Shown here one piece after another: positions 8,715 to 17,745 of a stretch of 64,000 nt of DNA. Source of the DNA: Advenella incenata (GTDB lineage Bacteria; Pseudomonadota; Gammaproteobacteria; Burkholderiales; Burkholderiaceae_B); assembly GCF_004217095.1 (NCBI RefSeq), contig NZ_SHKO01000001.1, positions 248,001 to 312,000 of the forward strand, in the 5' to 3' direction. The translations under genes were made by a program, and so were the position numbers. The notes beneath the pieces were generated by a model, which saw only the letters and a list, made by a program, of their open reading frames with translations, was not told the origin of the DNA and did not search any database. Numbering within the stretch: the stretch's first letter is position 1; each line of letters starts with the position of its first letter.

Positions 8715-9659
8715 ATGATCCGACCCATTCTCCTTGTTGTCACACCGTTTTCGCAGGAAGCACTTGAGCCCTTGCAGGAATACTTTGACATTGTGCAGTG
8801 GCAATCCTTGCCGGCGCCCGAGGCATTTTGCGCCCAGCACGGCTCAGGAGTGCTGGTCTTGATTACCAACGGCATGGTTGGCGTGCCGCCGCCGTGCCGT
8901 GACACATTGGCCAATCTGGCGCTCATCGCGTGTAACGGGGTAGGGTACGACGCCATTGACTTGGGCTGGGCTGATGCCCGGGGGATTCGCGTTATCAATA
9001 CGCCAGACGTTCTCTCGGCCGATGTGGCCGATTTTGCAATGGCATTGGCATTGGCGGCATTCAGGCGAGTGCCGGCGGCAGACCGGTATGTGCGCGAGAA
9101 CAAGTGGCGTCGCCAGGGGGCATTTACACTGACCAGGCGGTTCTGGGGTTCAAAAGTTGGCATTGTGGGTCTGGGTCGTATCGGCCATCTGATTGCCAGA
9201 CGCGCAGCCGCATTTGATACCCAGATCGGGTACACGGGCCGACGGCAACAGGACGGGGTTGCCTACGCCTATTTTCCGACTGTGCTGGCGCTGGCTGGAT
9301 GGGCAGACGTGCTCATTGTGGCCACACCTGGCGGCGCCGACACCTGTCATCTGGTGTCCCGGGTCGAACTAGAGGCGCTGGGCCCGGAAGGCGTACTGGT
9401 TAATATCGCTCGCGGGTCTGTTGTAAACCAGCTGGCGCTGATTGACTGTCTGGAAAGCGGCCAACTGGGCGCAGCGGCGCTGGATGTCTTTGACGATGAG
9501 CCGCAAGTGCCAGAAGCACTGGCCCAGTCAGCATCCACGGTCCTTAGCCCTCACATTGCCAGTGCCACCGTGCAAACCCGCCAGGCCATGGCTGCACTCG
9601 TGGTGGACAATATTTTGCGGCACATCAATGGCAAATGTCTTATTTCACCTGTGAACTGA
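8715..9659 (+). CDS. D-2-hydroxyacid dehydrogenase (NAD(P)-dependent)
   Basis: A 314-residue D-isomer-specific 2-hydroxyacid dehydrogenase, of the glyoxylate/hydroxypyruvate or 2-ketogluconate reductase type. The Rossmann motif GLGRIG is near residue 155. The catalytic trio is visible as Arg in NIARGSVV, Glu in VFDDEPQVP, and His in LSPHIASAT. The NCNGVGYDAID block before the cofactor domain is also typical. It is the first gene of the operon, directly behind the tandem operators, and the ribosome site is weak. With a dehydratase and aldolase downstream it probably reduces or oxidises a sugar-acid intermediate. The exact substrate cannot be read from sequence. Confidence 0.85.
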   Translation: MIRPILLVVTPFSQEALEPLQEYFDIVQWQSLPAPEAFCAQHGSGVLVLITNGMVGVPPPCRDTLANLALIACNGVGYDAIDLGWADARGIRVINTPDVLSADVADFAMALALAAFRRVPAADRYVRENKWRRQGAFTLTRRFWGSKVGIVGLGRIGHLIARRAAAFDTQIGYTGRRQQDGVAYAYFPTVLALAGWADVLIVATPGGADTCHLVSRVELEALGPEGVLVNIARGSVVNQLALIDCLESGQLGAAALDVFDDEPQVPEALAQSASTVLSPHIASATVQTRQAMAALVVDNILRHINGKCLISPVN

Positions 9660-9683
9660 CCCAATAACAAGCAAGGAGACAAC

Positions 9684-10676
9684 ATGAACCCAACCAACCT
9701 GGTTCGTCGAAGCTATACCATGGCTGTGCTGCTGACAGGCATGATACTTTTTTCACCTGCGCACGCCCAGGCAGATAAGTATCCCGAAAAGCCCATCACA
9801 TTTGTCGTGCCGTACCCGGCGGGCGGGGTGGCTGATCAGTTCGCCCGCAGCATGGCTACGGAGCTGGGAAAGCGTCTGGGGCAGTCTGTCGTGGTCAGCA
9901 ACCGTGCCGGCGCCAACGGTAATATTGGCTCAGCCTACGCCGCCAAGCAGCCTGCCGATGGCTATACCTTGTTGCTGGGGTCGACCAGCACCCTGGCCGT
10001 GAACCCGCATTTGTACAAAGACATGGGTTACGACCCGATCAAGGATTTGCAACCGGTGACATTGACGCACCAAATGCCAAATGTGTTAATTGTGGGCTCT
10101 GGCACCCCATACAAAAGTGTTGAGGATGTCATCAAGGCAGCCAGGCGTGAACCGGGTCGTATCCCCTTCGGATCTGCGGGCAACGGCAATTCCATGCATC
10201 TGGCAGGGGAGTTGTTCCAGAAGCAGAGCCGCACAAAATTGATGCATGTCCCATATAAGGGAGCCCCTCCGGCCCTCACCGATGTCATGGGTGGGTCGCT
10301 GCCCACGATGTTTATCAATCTGCCTGCGGTGGTCGGCTATGCCGATTCGGACAAGATCCGGATACTTGCCGTTGCGGCACCCACACGATCCAAAGTATTG
10401 CCGAACGTGCCAACGTTTGAGCAGGCGGGTGTTCCTGGCGTGATCTCCAGCGTCTGGAATGGCATTCTGGTTCGCAGCGGGACGCCCGAGGCAATCGTCA
10501 GGAAACTGAACCAGAACATTGTGGCGATCCTGCAATCAGAGGCGTTTGCCCAACCACTGGAAAAACAGGGGTACGAAGTGCTGTCTTCCACACCGCAGGA
10601 ATTTGCAGATTTACTGCAAAAAGACACAAAGGTGATGGGTGAGCAGGTTCGCGATGCTGGTATTCAAATAGACTGA
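9684..10676 (+). CDS. Bug-type (TctC) solute-binding protein
   Basis: A 330-residue periplasmic binding protein with a Sec signal peptide (hydrophobic MAVLLTGMILF, cleavage near AHAQA). Family blocks are YPEKPITFVVPYPAGGVADQFAR, NRAGANGNIG, ADGYTLLLG, HVPYKGAPPALTDVMGG and a C-terminal PQEFADLLQKD. It lies 24 bp after the dehydrogenase, behind AAGGAG, and 13 bp before the dehydratase, so it is part of the sugar-acid operon. No TctAB membrane genes are present. Likely ligand: the sugar acid catabolised by this operon, by context only. Confidence 0.88.
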   Translation: MNPTNLVRRSYTMAVLLTGMILFSPAHAQADKYPEKPITFVVPYPAGGVADQFARSMATELGKRLGQSVVVSNRAGANGNIGSAYAAKQPADGYTLLLGSTSTLAVNPHLYKDMGYDPIKDLQPVTLTHQMPNVLIVGSGTPYKSVEDVIKAARREPGRIPFGSAGNGNSMHLAGELFQKQSRTKLMHVPYKGAPPALTDVMGGSLPTMFINLPAVVGYADSDKIRILAVAAPTRSKVLPNVPTFEQAGVPGVISSVWNGILVRSGTPEAIVRKLNQNIVAILQSEAFAQPLEKQGYEVLSSTPQEFADLLQKDTKVMGEQVRDAGIQID

Positions 10677-10689
10677 TTGAGGTATTGTT

Positions 10690-12435
10690 GTGCAAAAAAA
10701 ATTACACCAATTACGCAGCCAGCGCTGGTTTGCGAGCGATGATATTCGAGGCTTTGCGCATCGTCAGCGCATGCAGCAGCAGGGGCTCTCACGTGAAGAA
10801 TTCATGGGCCGCCCGATTGTCGGCATTCTCAATACCTGGAGTGATCTGTCGCCGTGCCATGCGCATCTGCGTGATCGCGCACAGGCGATCAAGCGCGGCG
10901 TACTGCAGGCCGGTGGATATCCGCTGGAACTACCGGCCATGAGCCTTGGAGAAGTCATGGTCAAGCCCACGACCATGCTGTATCGCAATTTTCTTGCCAT
11001 GGAGGCAGAAGAGTTGATCCGCAGTCTTCCCCTGGATGGCGTGGTGTTGCTGGGCGGCTGTGATAAAACCACGCCGGGCCTGGTAATGGGGGCAATGTCC
11101 ATGGATGTGCCCGCACTGTTCTGCCCGGCTGGCTCCATGCTGAATGATCGTTATCAGGGACAGGCAGTTGGGGCGGGAACGCACACCAAGAAATACTGGG
11201 AGCAATACTCCATCGGCAACATCGACCAGCCTGAATGGATTAGTCTGGAAGCCCGGATGACCCGCGCGCCTGGCACGTGCAATACGATGGGCACGGCCAG
11301 CACCATGACTTCCATCGTCGAGGCTATGGGGCTTGCCCTGCCTGGTTCAACCAGCCTGCCAGCCATGGATGCAGCACATACCCGCATGGCGTGGACCTGC
11401 GGTCAGCGCATTGTCGCCATGATCTGGGAAGACTTGCGCCCCTCTCGCATTCTGACCCGTGACGCGTTCCTCAACGGGGTTGCAACCTGGATGGCGCTGG
11501 GGGGTTCCACCAACGCAGCTGTCCATTTGCCGGCGATGGCCGGGCGAGCCGGCGTTCAATTGAGCCTTGATGATTTCGATGCACTGGCACGCCAGGTGCC
11601 GGTGTTGGCCAATTTGTTTCCTTCAGGCAACAAACTGATGGAAGATTTTTACTACGCAGGTGGCCTGCCCGCATTACTGCAGCGTATTCGGGCGCATTTG
11701 CAATTGGATGCCCTTACATGCACCGGTACGACACTGGGTGCCAATATCGAGGGACAAGTCAGTTCCGATGACGATGTGATCCGCACGCTGGACAACCCGG
11801 TCATTCCCGCCTCACCGGAATGTCCGGAGGCTGGTATGGCATTGGCCGTGTTGCGGGGCAATCTATGTCCGGATGGCGCCGTGATCAAACCTTCTGCAGC
11901 GACCCCAGCCCTGTTGCGACATACCGGCCCTGCACTGGTTTTTGATTCCAACGCCGACATGCTGGCAGCCATCAACGATCCGGATCTGGACGTGAACGAG
12001 AATACAGTCCTGGTGCTGCGCAATGGTGGTCCTGTTGGCGGGCCGGGTATGCCGGAATGGGGCAATCTGCCTATCCCGAAGAAGCTGTTAAAACAGGGGG
12101 TTCGCGATATCGTCCGTCTGTCTGATTCACGCATGAGCGGCACCCATTATGGCACTTGTGTATTGCATATAGCGCCGGAGTCGGCCGTGGGCGGTCCTTT
12201 GGCACTGGTGCGTACAGGCGATCTGATTCGGCTGGACATTAGCGCGAGAACACTTGATGTCCTGGTTTCCGACAGCGAACTGGCGCAGCGCCGCGCTCAA
12301 TGGTGCGCCCCGGAGCAACCATATAAGCGCGGATTCACACGCATCTACCAACACGAAGTGACACAAGCCAATCTCGGTTGTGATTTCACTTCCCTGGCCG
12401 GAAACGAGAAGACGCCAGAACCGCCCATTTATTGA
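10690..12435 (+). CDS. IlvD/Edd-family sugar-acid dehydratase
   Basis: A 581-residue dehydratase of the IlvD/Edd family, sugar-acid branch (L-arabonate/D-xylonate/D-galactonate dehydratase type), producing a 2-keto-3-deoxy acid. Iron-sulfur ligands are visible as C56 (SPCHAHL), C124 (GGCDKTTPG) and C197 (GTCNTMG), with K126 after C124. The spacing equals that of L-arabinonate dehydratase with an offset of three, where this Lys is carbamylated and binds Mg. The C-terminal SDSRMSGTHYGTCVLHI block is also typical. The GTG start at 10690 is preceded by GAGG (10679-10682). Operon context (LacI, aldolase, Bug proteins) favours catabolism over branched-chain amino-acid synthesis. Confidence 0.88.
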   Translation: MQKKLHQLRSQRWFASDDIRGFAHRQRMQQQGLSREEFMGRPIVGILNTWSDLSPCHAHLRDRAQAIKRGVLQAGGYPLELPAMSLGEVMVKPTTMLYRNFLAMEAEELIRSLPLDGVVLLGGCDKTTPGLVMGAMSMDVPALFCPAGSMLNDRYQGQAVGAGTHTKKYWEQYSIGNIDQPEWISLEARMTRAPGTCNTMGTASTMTSIVEAMGLALPGSTSLPAMDAAHTRMAWTCGQRIVAMIWEDLRPSRILTRDAFLNGVATWMALGGSTNAAVHLPAMAGRAGVQLSLDDFDALARQVPVLANLFPSGNKLMEDFYYAGGLPALLQRIRAHLQLDALTCTGTTLGANIEGQVSSDDDVIRTLDNPVIPASPECPEAGMALAVLRGNLCPDGAVIKPSAATPALLRHTGPALVFDSNADMLAAINDPDLDVNENTVLVLRNGGPVGGPGMPEWGNLPIPKKLLKQGVRDIVRLSDSRMSGTHYGTCVLHIAPESAVGGPLALVRTGDLIRLDISARTLDVLVSDSELAQRRAQWCAPEQPYKRGFTRIYQHEVTQANLGCDFTSLAGNEKTPEPPIY

Positions 12436-12476
12436 TTTAAACCATTGCATTTGCATTAACGACAACAGGAGTATGT

Positions 12477-13286
12477 ATGCCCGCAGCAACTGATCTGCTA
12501 GAAAACCCTTTTCGCGCCCGCCTTGCTCAGCCAGGGGCGCCGCTAGGCACCTGGCTCATGTCCGGTACGTCGAGTACCGCTGAAGCAATGGGACGCGCCG
12601 GCTTTGATTGGCTGCTGGTAGATCTGGAACATGTACCGCTTGACGATCAGGATGCCCTGCATGTATTGCAGGCTATCGCGGGAACCAATGCCTGCGCGGT
12701 AGCACGCCTGGCGGCAAACGACCCAGTTCTGTTCAAGCGGGCCCTGGACCTTGGCGCCCAGACCGTGATGGTGCCCTTTGTCGACAGCGCGCAAGCTGCG
12801 CGGCAGGCGGTCAGCAACGCCAAATATCCTCCGCTTGGCACACGTGGCTTTGCTGCAGTCCATCGGGCCAGTGGCTATGGCACTGCAACCGATTATGCTA
12901 AGCGGGCGAACGACTCTGTCTTCACCATTATTCAACTGGAAACGCCGCAGGCCGTGGCTGCGCTTGAGGAGATTGCTGCCGTGCCCGGCGTGGATGCGCT
13001 GTTTCTTGGCCCCGGTGATCTGTCGGCAAACATGGGACATATCGGCAATCTGGCTCATCCAGAGGTGCAGCACGTGATCGCCGACGTGGCGCGGCGTTGC
13101 CAGGCCATTGGCGTGCCTTGTGGCATTGTCGGGCCCACCCCGGAGATGGTCTCGAGCTTTATCAGTTCCGGCTATGCGTTTGTGGCAGTGGCCTCTGACA
13201 TGGGCATGATGATGCGTCAGGCCAGCGCATTCATTCAGGCCATCCGCCCGGCACTGGCAAAGGGTTATGACGGCGGGGTTTATTGA
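12477..13286 (+). CDS. HpcH/HpaI-family 2-keto-3-deoxy acid aldolase
   Basis: A 269-residue class II aldolase of the HpcH/HpaI family (GarL/YfaU/HpaI type), cleaving 2-keto-3-deoxy acids to pyruvate and an aldehyde with a divalent metal. Catalytic features are DLEH (H52), R77 in AVARLA, metal-site E155 (IIQLETPQA) and D181 (LGPGDLS), plus the KYPPLGTRGF loop. AGGAG upstream supports ATG 12477. It follows the dehydratase by 41 bp and logically consumes its 2-keto-3-deoxy product. The 269-residue length suits this family. Whether the substrate is a pentonate or a hexonate derivative is not determined. Confidence 0.87.
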   Translation: MPAATDLLENPFRARLAQPGAPLGTWLMSGTSSTAEAMGRAGFDWLLVDLEHVPLDDQDALHVLQAIAGTNACAVARLAANDPVLFKRALDLGAQTVMVPFVDSAQAARQAVSNAKYPPLGTRGFAAVHRASGYGTATDYAKRANDSVFTIIQLETPQAVAALEEIAAVPGVDALFLGPGDLSANMGHIGNLAHPEVQHVIADVARRCQAIGVPCGIVGPTPEMVSSFISSGYAFVAVASDMGMMMRQASAFIQAIRPALAKGYDGGVY

Positions 13287-13336
13287 TTCGTCATCGTTGG
13301 CGGACAAGTAGCACTTGAACAATGAAGGAGACAAAT

Positions 13337-14320
13337 ATGATATTTGGCATTACGACATCGAATCGGAAAAAGCTTATCAAATATGCAATGCTCTTGGTCG
13401 CTACATCCGTCCTGAGCACGAACGCCACAGCCCAGGATGCCTATCCGGAAAACCCGGTGACCATTCTGGTGCCGTTCGGCCCGGGTGGCACCTCTGACAT
13501 CATGGCCCGGATTCTGGCAAAACACCTGCGCCAGGCAATGGGTGGCAATCTCATTATCGACAACAAGGGCGGTGCAGGTGGTGCAATCGGCATGATGCAA
13601 CTTAAGCGGGCCAAGCCGGATGGCTATACCCTTGGTTTGTCAGTCATCGGCCCGGAAGTATTGCAACCTGGCATGCGCAAGACCGGCTACACATATCAGG
13701 ATTTTGATCATATCTGCGGAACCTATTCGGTACCACTGATGATGATGGTGCCCCAGGACTCAGCATTCAAAAACATGCAGGATGTTGTCGCATTCTCCAG
13801 GGACAATCCGAGGCAACTGACTTACGGCACGTCCGGCACCGGCACGTTACTGCATATTGCCATGGAAATGCTCATGAAGCAGGCAAACTCAACTGCACTG
13901 CATGTGCCCTATAAAAGCTCTGCAGAAATGGTGACCGGGCTGCTGGGAAAACAGGTGATGGTGATCAGCGATACCACAACCGTGGCCAAGCAATACAAGT
14001 TGCGTCCGCTGGGCATTTTTTCCGATCAACGGCTCGAGTCCAGCCCACAGGTGGCTACAACCAAGGAGGGAGGATGGCCGATCCAGGCAACCATCTGGGG
14101 CGGACTGATCGCGCCCAAGGGGCTGCCACAGGAAATTGTCGCGAAACTTGAAGCTGCATGCGAAAAAGCGGTGAACAGCGAGGGCTATAAAGCCGATGTC
14201 CAGCCCCTGGATACACCGCCTCACTTCATGGGGGCCAAAGCCTTTGCCGCCTTTGCGAAGGCTGAATCGGAAAAATACACTAAGCTGATTCGGCAGATGG
14301 GAATCAGTCATGAAAAATAG
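13337..14320 (+). CDS. Bug-type (TctC) solute-binding protein
   Basis: A 327-residue periplasmic binding protein, the last gene of the sugar-acid operon. AAGGAG at 13324-13329 places the start at ATG 13337 rather than the in-frame ATG at 13322. A Sec signal ends near NATAQDA, followed by YPENPVTILVPFGPGGTSDIMAR, NKGGAGGAIG, PDGYTLGLS and HVPYKSSAEMVTGLLG. It is the second binding protein in this operon and is clearly divergent from the first, so the two may bind different ligands or anomers. No membrane partners are nearby. Confidence 0.86.
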   Translation: MIFGITTSNRKKLIKYAMLLVATSVLSTNATAQDAYPENPVTILVPFGPGGTSDIMARILAKHLRQAMGGNLIIDNKGGAGGAIGMMQLKRAKPDGYTLGLSVIGPEVLQPGMRKTGYTYQDFDHICGTYSVPLMMMVPQDSAFKNMQDVVAFSRDNPRQLTYGTSGTGTLLHIAMEMLMKQANSTALHVPYKSSAEMVTGLLGKQVMVISDTTTVAKQYKLRPLGIFSDQRLESSPQVATTKEGGWPIQATIWGGLIAPKGLPQEIVAKLEAACEKAVNSEGYKADVQPLDTPPHFMGAKAFAAFAKAESEKYTKLIRQMGISHEK

Positions 14321-14420
14321 GAATCATTCGATTTTTCGCAAACAGCAGGGCGCGTGCTTCCTGGGGGCAATACGTAACGACCCTACTTGACAGAATTATC
14401 TCAAAAGATATACTTATTCG

Positions 14421-14544
14421 ATCAAGGGGAGTAGCTTTCCGCCGCCGCATCGTCATTACGGCTGTCATGTATATACATGACGCCCGGTGCCCGGGCAACA
14501 CACCTGGTGTTGTAAGCAAGACCTTGCCACGAAAGGGCAAGGTC
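14421..14544 (+). ncRNA. yybP-ykoY (Mn2+) riboswitch upstream of TerC gene
   Basis: The conserved yybP-ykoY landmarks are present in order: AAGGGGAGTAGC at 14424-14435, a GC-rich variable helix with CGTCATTACGG, and GCAAGACCTTGCC at 14516-14528. The 3' conserved strand also forms a perfect 9-bp hairpin, GACCTTGCC (14520-14528) with GGCAAGGTC (14536-14544), which would compete with the aptamer. The family senses Mn2+ and controls Mn2+ export or metalation genes, and a TerC-family gene follows. Boundaries are approximate. Confidence 0.85.
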
Positions 14545-14565
14545 CATAAATCCTGATTAAGAATA

Positions 14566-14599
14566 AATGGCCTGTGTCCTTTACGGATCAGGCCATTTT
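14566..14599 (+). terminator. Intrinsic terminator in the riboswitch leader
   Basis: TGGCCTG (14568-14574) pairs with CAGGCCA (14589-14595), with a further TCC/GGA pairing inside, and TTTT follows at 14596-14599. Its place between aptamer and terC-family gene makes it the likely expression platform, ending transcription when Mn2+ is low. Confidence 0.65.
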
Positions 14600-14714
14600 C
14601 GTTTATGCCGATACTTTCTGTATTGGCTGGTCGCACGTCACCCTGTCGTGCAACCAGAACGGGCCGATCCATATTCAATTCGAATTTTTATATTAATGGA
14701 TTCTGGGTGAACTT

Positions 14715-15425
14715 ATGCTTGAATTTTTTCAGACTCTGAGCTGGACAGCAGTATTTCAAATTATCATGATTGATGTCCTGTTGGGTGGTGACAATGCAGT
14801 GGTAATTGCGCTGGCCTGCCGTAACTTGCCAAAAAAGCAGCGCATGCAGGGAATTTTGTGGGGCACTGCCGGTGCGATCATTCTTCGGGTCGTGCTCATT
14901 ACTTTTGCATTGACACTACTGACGATTCCGTATCTCAAGATTGTGGGCGGCCTGCTGCTCATCTGGATCGGGATCAAACTGCTTATTCCGGATGATGATG
15001 CGCATGACAAGATCGATGGCGGCTCGTCGGTCTGGTCTGCAGTCAAGACGATTATTATTGCGGACTTTGTCATGAGTCTGGATAACGTCATTGCGATTGC
15101 CGGCGCGGCGCAGGGTGCGCATGCAGATCATCAGACAGGGCTGGTTATTGCGGGTCTGATTATCAGCGTACCCATCATTATCTGGGGCAGTACGCTTGTC
15201 TTGAAACTCATTGATCATTATCCAGGGGTGGTGTTATTCGGCGCTGCATTGCTGGGCTGGATCGCAGGTGGCATGCTGGTAAGTGACCAGGTTGTTCTGG
15301 AGCGTTTCGGCGAAGTTACCGGTGGCGTCAAGATCGCCGTTGAAGTCGGTGGCGCCTTGCTGGTCGCATTGGTCGGAAGCTGGCTGGCGCGACGCAAGAA
15401 AATGGCGTCAGCCGGGCCGGCATAA
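14715..15425 (+). CDS. TerC/Alx-family membrane protein, Mn2+-linked
   Basis: A 236-residue protein with seven or so hydrophobic segments, of the TerC family (YjbE/Alx-like). Signature acidic membrane motifs are IDVLLGGDNAVVIALA near residue 20-35 and ADFVMSLDNVIAIAGAA near residue 115-130, each carrying the paired Asp/Asn thought to handle metal. Relatives serve in Mn2+ export or metalation of secreted proteins. The old name tellurite resistance is not supported here because no ter operon is present. The yybP-ykoY riboswitch upstream points to Mn2+ control. Preceded by a 110-nt untranslated stretch after the leader terminator. Confidence 0.88.
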   Translation: MLEFFQTLSWTAVFQIIMIDVLLGGDNAVVIALACRNLPKKQRMQGILWGTAGAIILRVVLITFALTLLTIPYLKIVGGLLLIWIGIKLLIPDDDAHDKIDGGSSVWSAVKTIIIADFVMSLDNVIAIAGAAQGAHADHQTGLVIAGLIISVPIIIWGSTLVLKLIDHYPGVVLFGAALLGWIAGGMLVSDQVVLERFGEVTGGVKIAVEVGGALLVALVGSWLARRKKMASAGPA

Positions 15426-15447
15426 CGCAGCAGCAGTGCAGGCAACG

Positions 15448-15475
15448 ACACAGACGGTTTTGTGGCCGTCTGTGT
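15448..15475. terminator. Perfect 10-bp hairpin between convergent genes
   Basis: ACACAGACGG (15448-15457) and CCGTCTGTGT (15466-15475) form a perfect stem with an 8-nt loop between the ends of the TerC gene and the convergent carbamoylase gene. No strong T-run follows on either strand, so termination strength is uncertain. Confidence 0.5.
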
Positions 15476-15519
15476 TCGTATCCTGGCAGGGTCGTGTTGC
15501 CCAGTTGGTTTCGGATTGC

Positions 15520-16473
15520 TTAAAGCGGCGTGCCGCGGCCGGTTCTTTGCGTAATCAGTCCGTAAAGTTCGGGCCGGCGGTGGCTTTCAAAATTGAACAC
15601 ATTTTTGCGAAATGCGTCTGCCAGCGCCAGGTCCGCTTTAACGGTGATTACCTCGTCTTCTTCGGTGCTCGCTTGTGCAACGATCTCGCCTGTGGGTGCA
15701 ACGATCACGGATCCGCCAATCATGTGATGACCGTCCTCCGACCCACATTTGGCAGCCGCCGCAGCCCACACGCTGTTTTGATATGCGCTGGCCTGCAATG
15801 TAATCAAATGATGGTGCATTCGCAGATGAACCGGTTCCGGCCAATGGATATTCTGCGAGGGCGTGTTGTACCCTAGTACGATGACCTCGGCGTTTTGCAG
15901 CGCCATGACGCGCCACGTTTCGGACCAGCGGCGGTCATTGCATAAACACATTCCAATATTGCTGCCCATGGCCTCCCAAACACCAAATGTCTTGTCGCCA
16001 ACCCGGAAGAATTTTTTTTCCAAATGTTGAAACGGAGCATCCTTTTTGTGATCATCGTGCCCAGGCAAATGAATTTTCCTATATTTGCCAACTATTTCCC
16101 CTTTTTCATTGACCAGTATCGCGCTATTGTAGGGAGTACCTTCCGGTGTGAGTTCTGCATAGCCTAGATAAAATGCCATCTTGCGCTTTCTGGCTTCATC
16201 AAACAGAGGTTGTACGGCAGGATTAGGCATGCTTTGTTCAAAAAAACGCGCTTGCGCTTCCTTTTCGTCCATCCAGTAACGTGGAAAAAAGGTGGTTAAT
16301 GCCAGCTCCGGGAAAACAATCAGGTTCGCACCACGCCCATGTGCTTCTTTGAGCATTTCAATCAGGCGGTTGACGACCGATTGCCGAGTATCGTCAAGGT
16401 TGATGCCACCGAGCTGGGCAACAGCGATTCCAAGGGTACGAGTAGGGTGCGTTTTCAAGATATATGTGTCCAC
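15520..16473 (-). CDS. N-carbamoyl-D-amino acid hydrolase (nitrilase superfamily)
   Basis: A 317-residue amidohydrolase hydrolysing N-carbamoyl-D-amino acids to D-amino acid, CO2 and ammonia. The catalytic Glu-Lys-Cys triad is E56 (FPELALTTFFPR), K133 (KYRKIHLPGH) and C178 (MCLCNDRRWSETWRVM). These blocks, together with PFQHLEKKFF, GYNTP, HHLITLQASAYQN and a C-terminal FNFESHR, match Agrobacterium D-carbamoylase closely, with a short N-terminal extension. Cytoplasmic, no signal. It neighbours a LysR gene and, beyond it, Bug plus D-aminoacylase, which fits a locus for N-modified D-amino acids. No hydantoinase gene is visible in the window. Confidence 0.88.
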   Translation of the reverse strand: MDTYILKTHPTRTLGIAVAQLGGINLDDTRQSVVNRLIEMLKEAHGRGANLIVFPELALTTFFPRYWMDEKEAQARFFEQSMPNPAVQPLFDEARKRKMAFYLGYAELTPEGTPYNSAILVNEKGEIVGKYRKIHLPGHDDHKKDAPFQHLEKKFFRVGDKTFGVWEAMGSNIGMCLCNDRRWSETWRVMALQNAEVIVLGYNTPSQNIHWPEPVHLRMHHHLITLQASAYQNSVWAAAAAKCGSEDGHHMIGGSVIVAPTGEIVAQASTEEDEVITVKADLALADAFRKNVFNFESHRRPELYGLITQRTGRGTPL

Positions 16474-16681
16474 TATAGATGATGAAGTGAATCATGCCAT
16501 CGTATTGCGGTTGTCGTAAATAGGGCTTGTGTCGGCAGCCTGTACCGTGCAAATGCGACTGCCGGATGGGTGAGAGTCTTGCCCCTATTGGCGTGGGTGC
16601 AAGCGGGTGCACAAAGGCCGGCGTCAACGTCGATAGTCACAGGTTATGGGCTATAGATAAAATTTGATATCGAAACCGGCG

Positions 16682-17623
16682 TTATTGCTGTGCCAAGGTT
16701 TTCTTTAGAGCGGCAACGAAGCGGCGAGCCAGTAAGGGCAATGGACTCAGGTTGGACCGGGTCACCCAGATTTCTATCGTGGCAGCGGGCGATATCGGCT
16801 TGATAATAATGGCTTCGTTCTCGCCGGGCAGGCAACTGCGGTCTACCAGAGCCGGCCCCAGGCCCTGCAGGACGAAGGCGTAGGCGCTGACGGGGGAGCG
16901 TACCTCTATTGCTGCAGGACAGTTGGCGCCACGCTCTCCAAAGAAGTTCAACAACGCACTGGCCAGTGGCGTGTTTTGCGGATAGCCTATCCAGGCCGCG
17001 TTCGTAAAATCATTTGGCGTAATAACTTCACGACTGGCAAGCAGGTGGTCTTTTGGAACGATACAGACAATTGGTTGCTCGCCAATTTTCACTGAGCTCA
17101 AATGCGGATGATCTGATGCGTTCATCGAAATGCCGATATCTGCCTGCCCGCTCAGAAAATAGGCGACCTGCTCATCGAATGTAACATTGCGATGGTCTAC
17201 GTTGGCGGTTTGGTTGCTGGCTCTGAAGTATGCCAGTGCCTGAGGAATCAGTTTTTGACCAAAAGTGGCGCTTGAGATAATTTTCAGTTGGCCTGATCCA
17301 TCGTTGCCCAGGGATGCAGCAAGACTATTTACTCGCTGCACAGTGTTATAGACTTCTTCGACTTGCGTGTATAAACGTCTTGCTTCGGGGGTCGGGTGCA
17401 GTCCATTGCGAGATCGCTCAAAAAGCAGGTAGCCAAGTCTGCTTTCCGTCAGGGCCAGCACTCTGCTGATGGCAGGCTGGGACACGTGTAGTGCCCGGCC
17501 GGCGTTACTGATCGAGCCGGCAACCATAATGGTGCGAAAGACCTCGATTTGCCGAAGACTTAGCGGTGGCCTGGCATGGCCGGCATCGGCACCCATATAG
17601 TCAGAAAAATCGTCATTTTCCAT
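16682..17623 (-). CDS. LysR-family transcriptional regulator
   Basis: A 313-residue LysR regulator. The N-terminal helix-turn-helix is LSLRQIEVFRTIMVAGSISN followed by AGRALHVSQPAISRVLALTE. The effector domain spans the remainder. ATG 17623 is preceded by GGAAG, while an upstream ATG at 17668 would add 15 unusual residues. It is divergent from the Bug/D-aminoacylase operon (17746 onward) with only 122 bp between, and its other neighbour is D-carbamoylase, so it most likely activates both sides in response to an N-acyl or N-carbamoyl amino acid. Confidence 0.88.
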   Translation of the reverse strand: MENDDFSDYMGADAGHARPPLSLRQIEVFRTIMVAGSISNAGRALHVSQPAISRVLALTESRLGYLLFERSRNGLHPTPEARRLYTQVEEVYNTVQRVNSLAASLGNDGSGQLKIISSATFGQKLIPQALAYFRASNQTANVDHRNVTFDEQVAYFLSGQADIGISMNASDHPHLSSVKIGEQPIVCIVPKDHLLASREVITPNDFTNAAWIGYPQNTPLASALLNFFGERGANCPAAIEVRSPVSAYAFVLQGLGPALVDRSCLPGENEAIIIKPISPAATIEIWVTRSNLSPLPLLARRFVAALKKTLAQQ

Positions 17624-17745
17624 GCGGCTTCCAGTCTTTATCGATAACGTCGGATTATAGCTTGGCAATATTTTTCGATAAGGAGGTTGTTATGTGTCGG
17701 TGCTAATCTAGACGACACTGCATAAAATGCAAACAGGAGACCGCT

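Noticed and set aside
8600-9235. A 211-codon minus-strand open frame before the LacI gene
   Set aside because: It covers the operator region and the dehydrogenase gene in antisense, and has no domain.
12543-13334. A 263-codon minus-strand open frame opposite the aldolase
   Set aside because: The aldolase has full catalytic motifs on the plus strand; the antisense frame has no similarity.
14715-15425. Tellurite-resistance function for the TerC gene
   Set aside because: No other ter genes are near, and the Mn2+ riboswitch upstream favours a manganese role.
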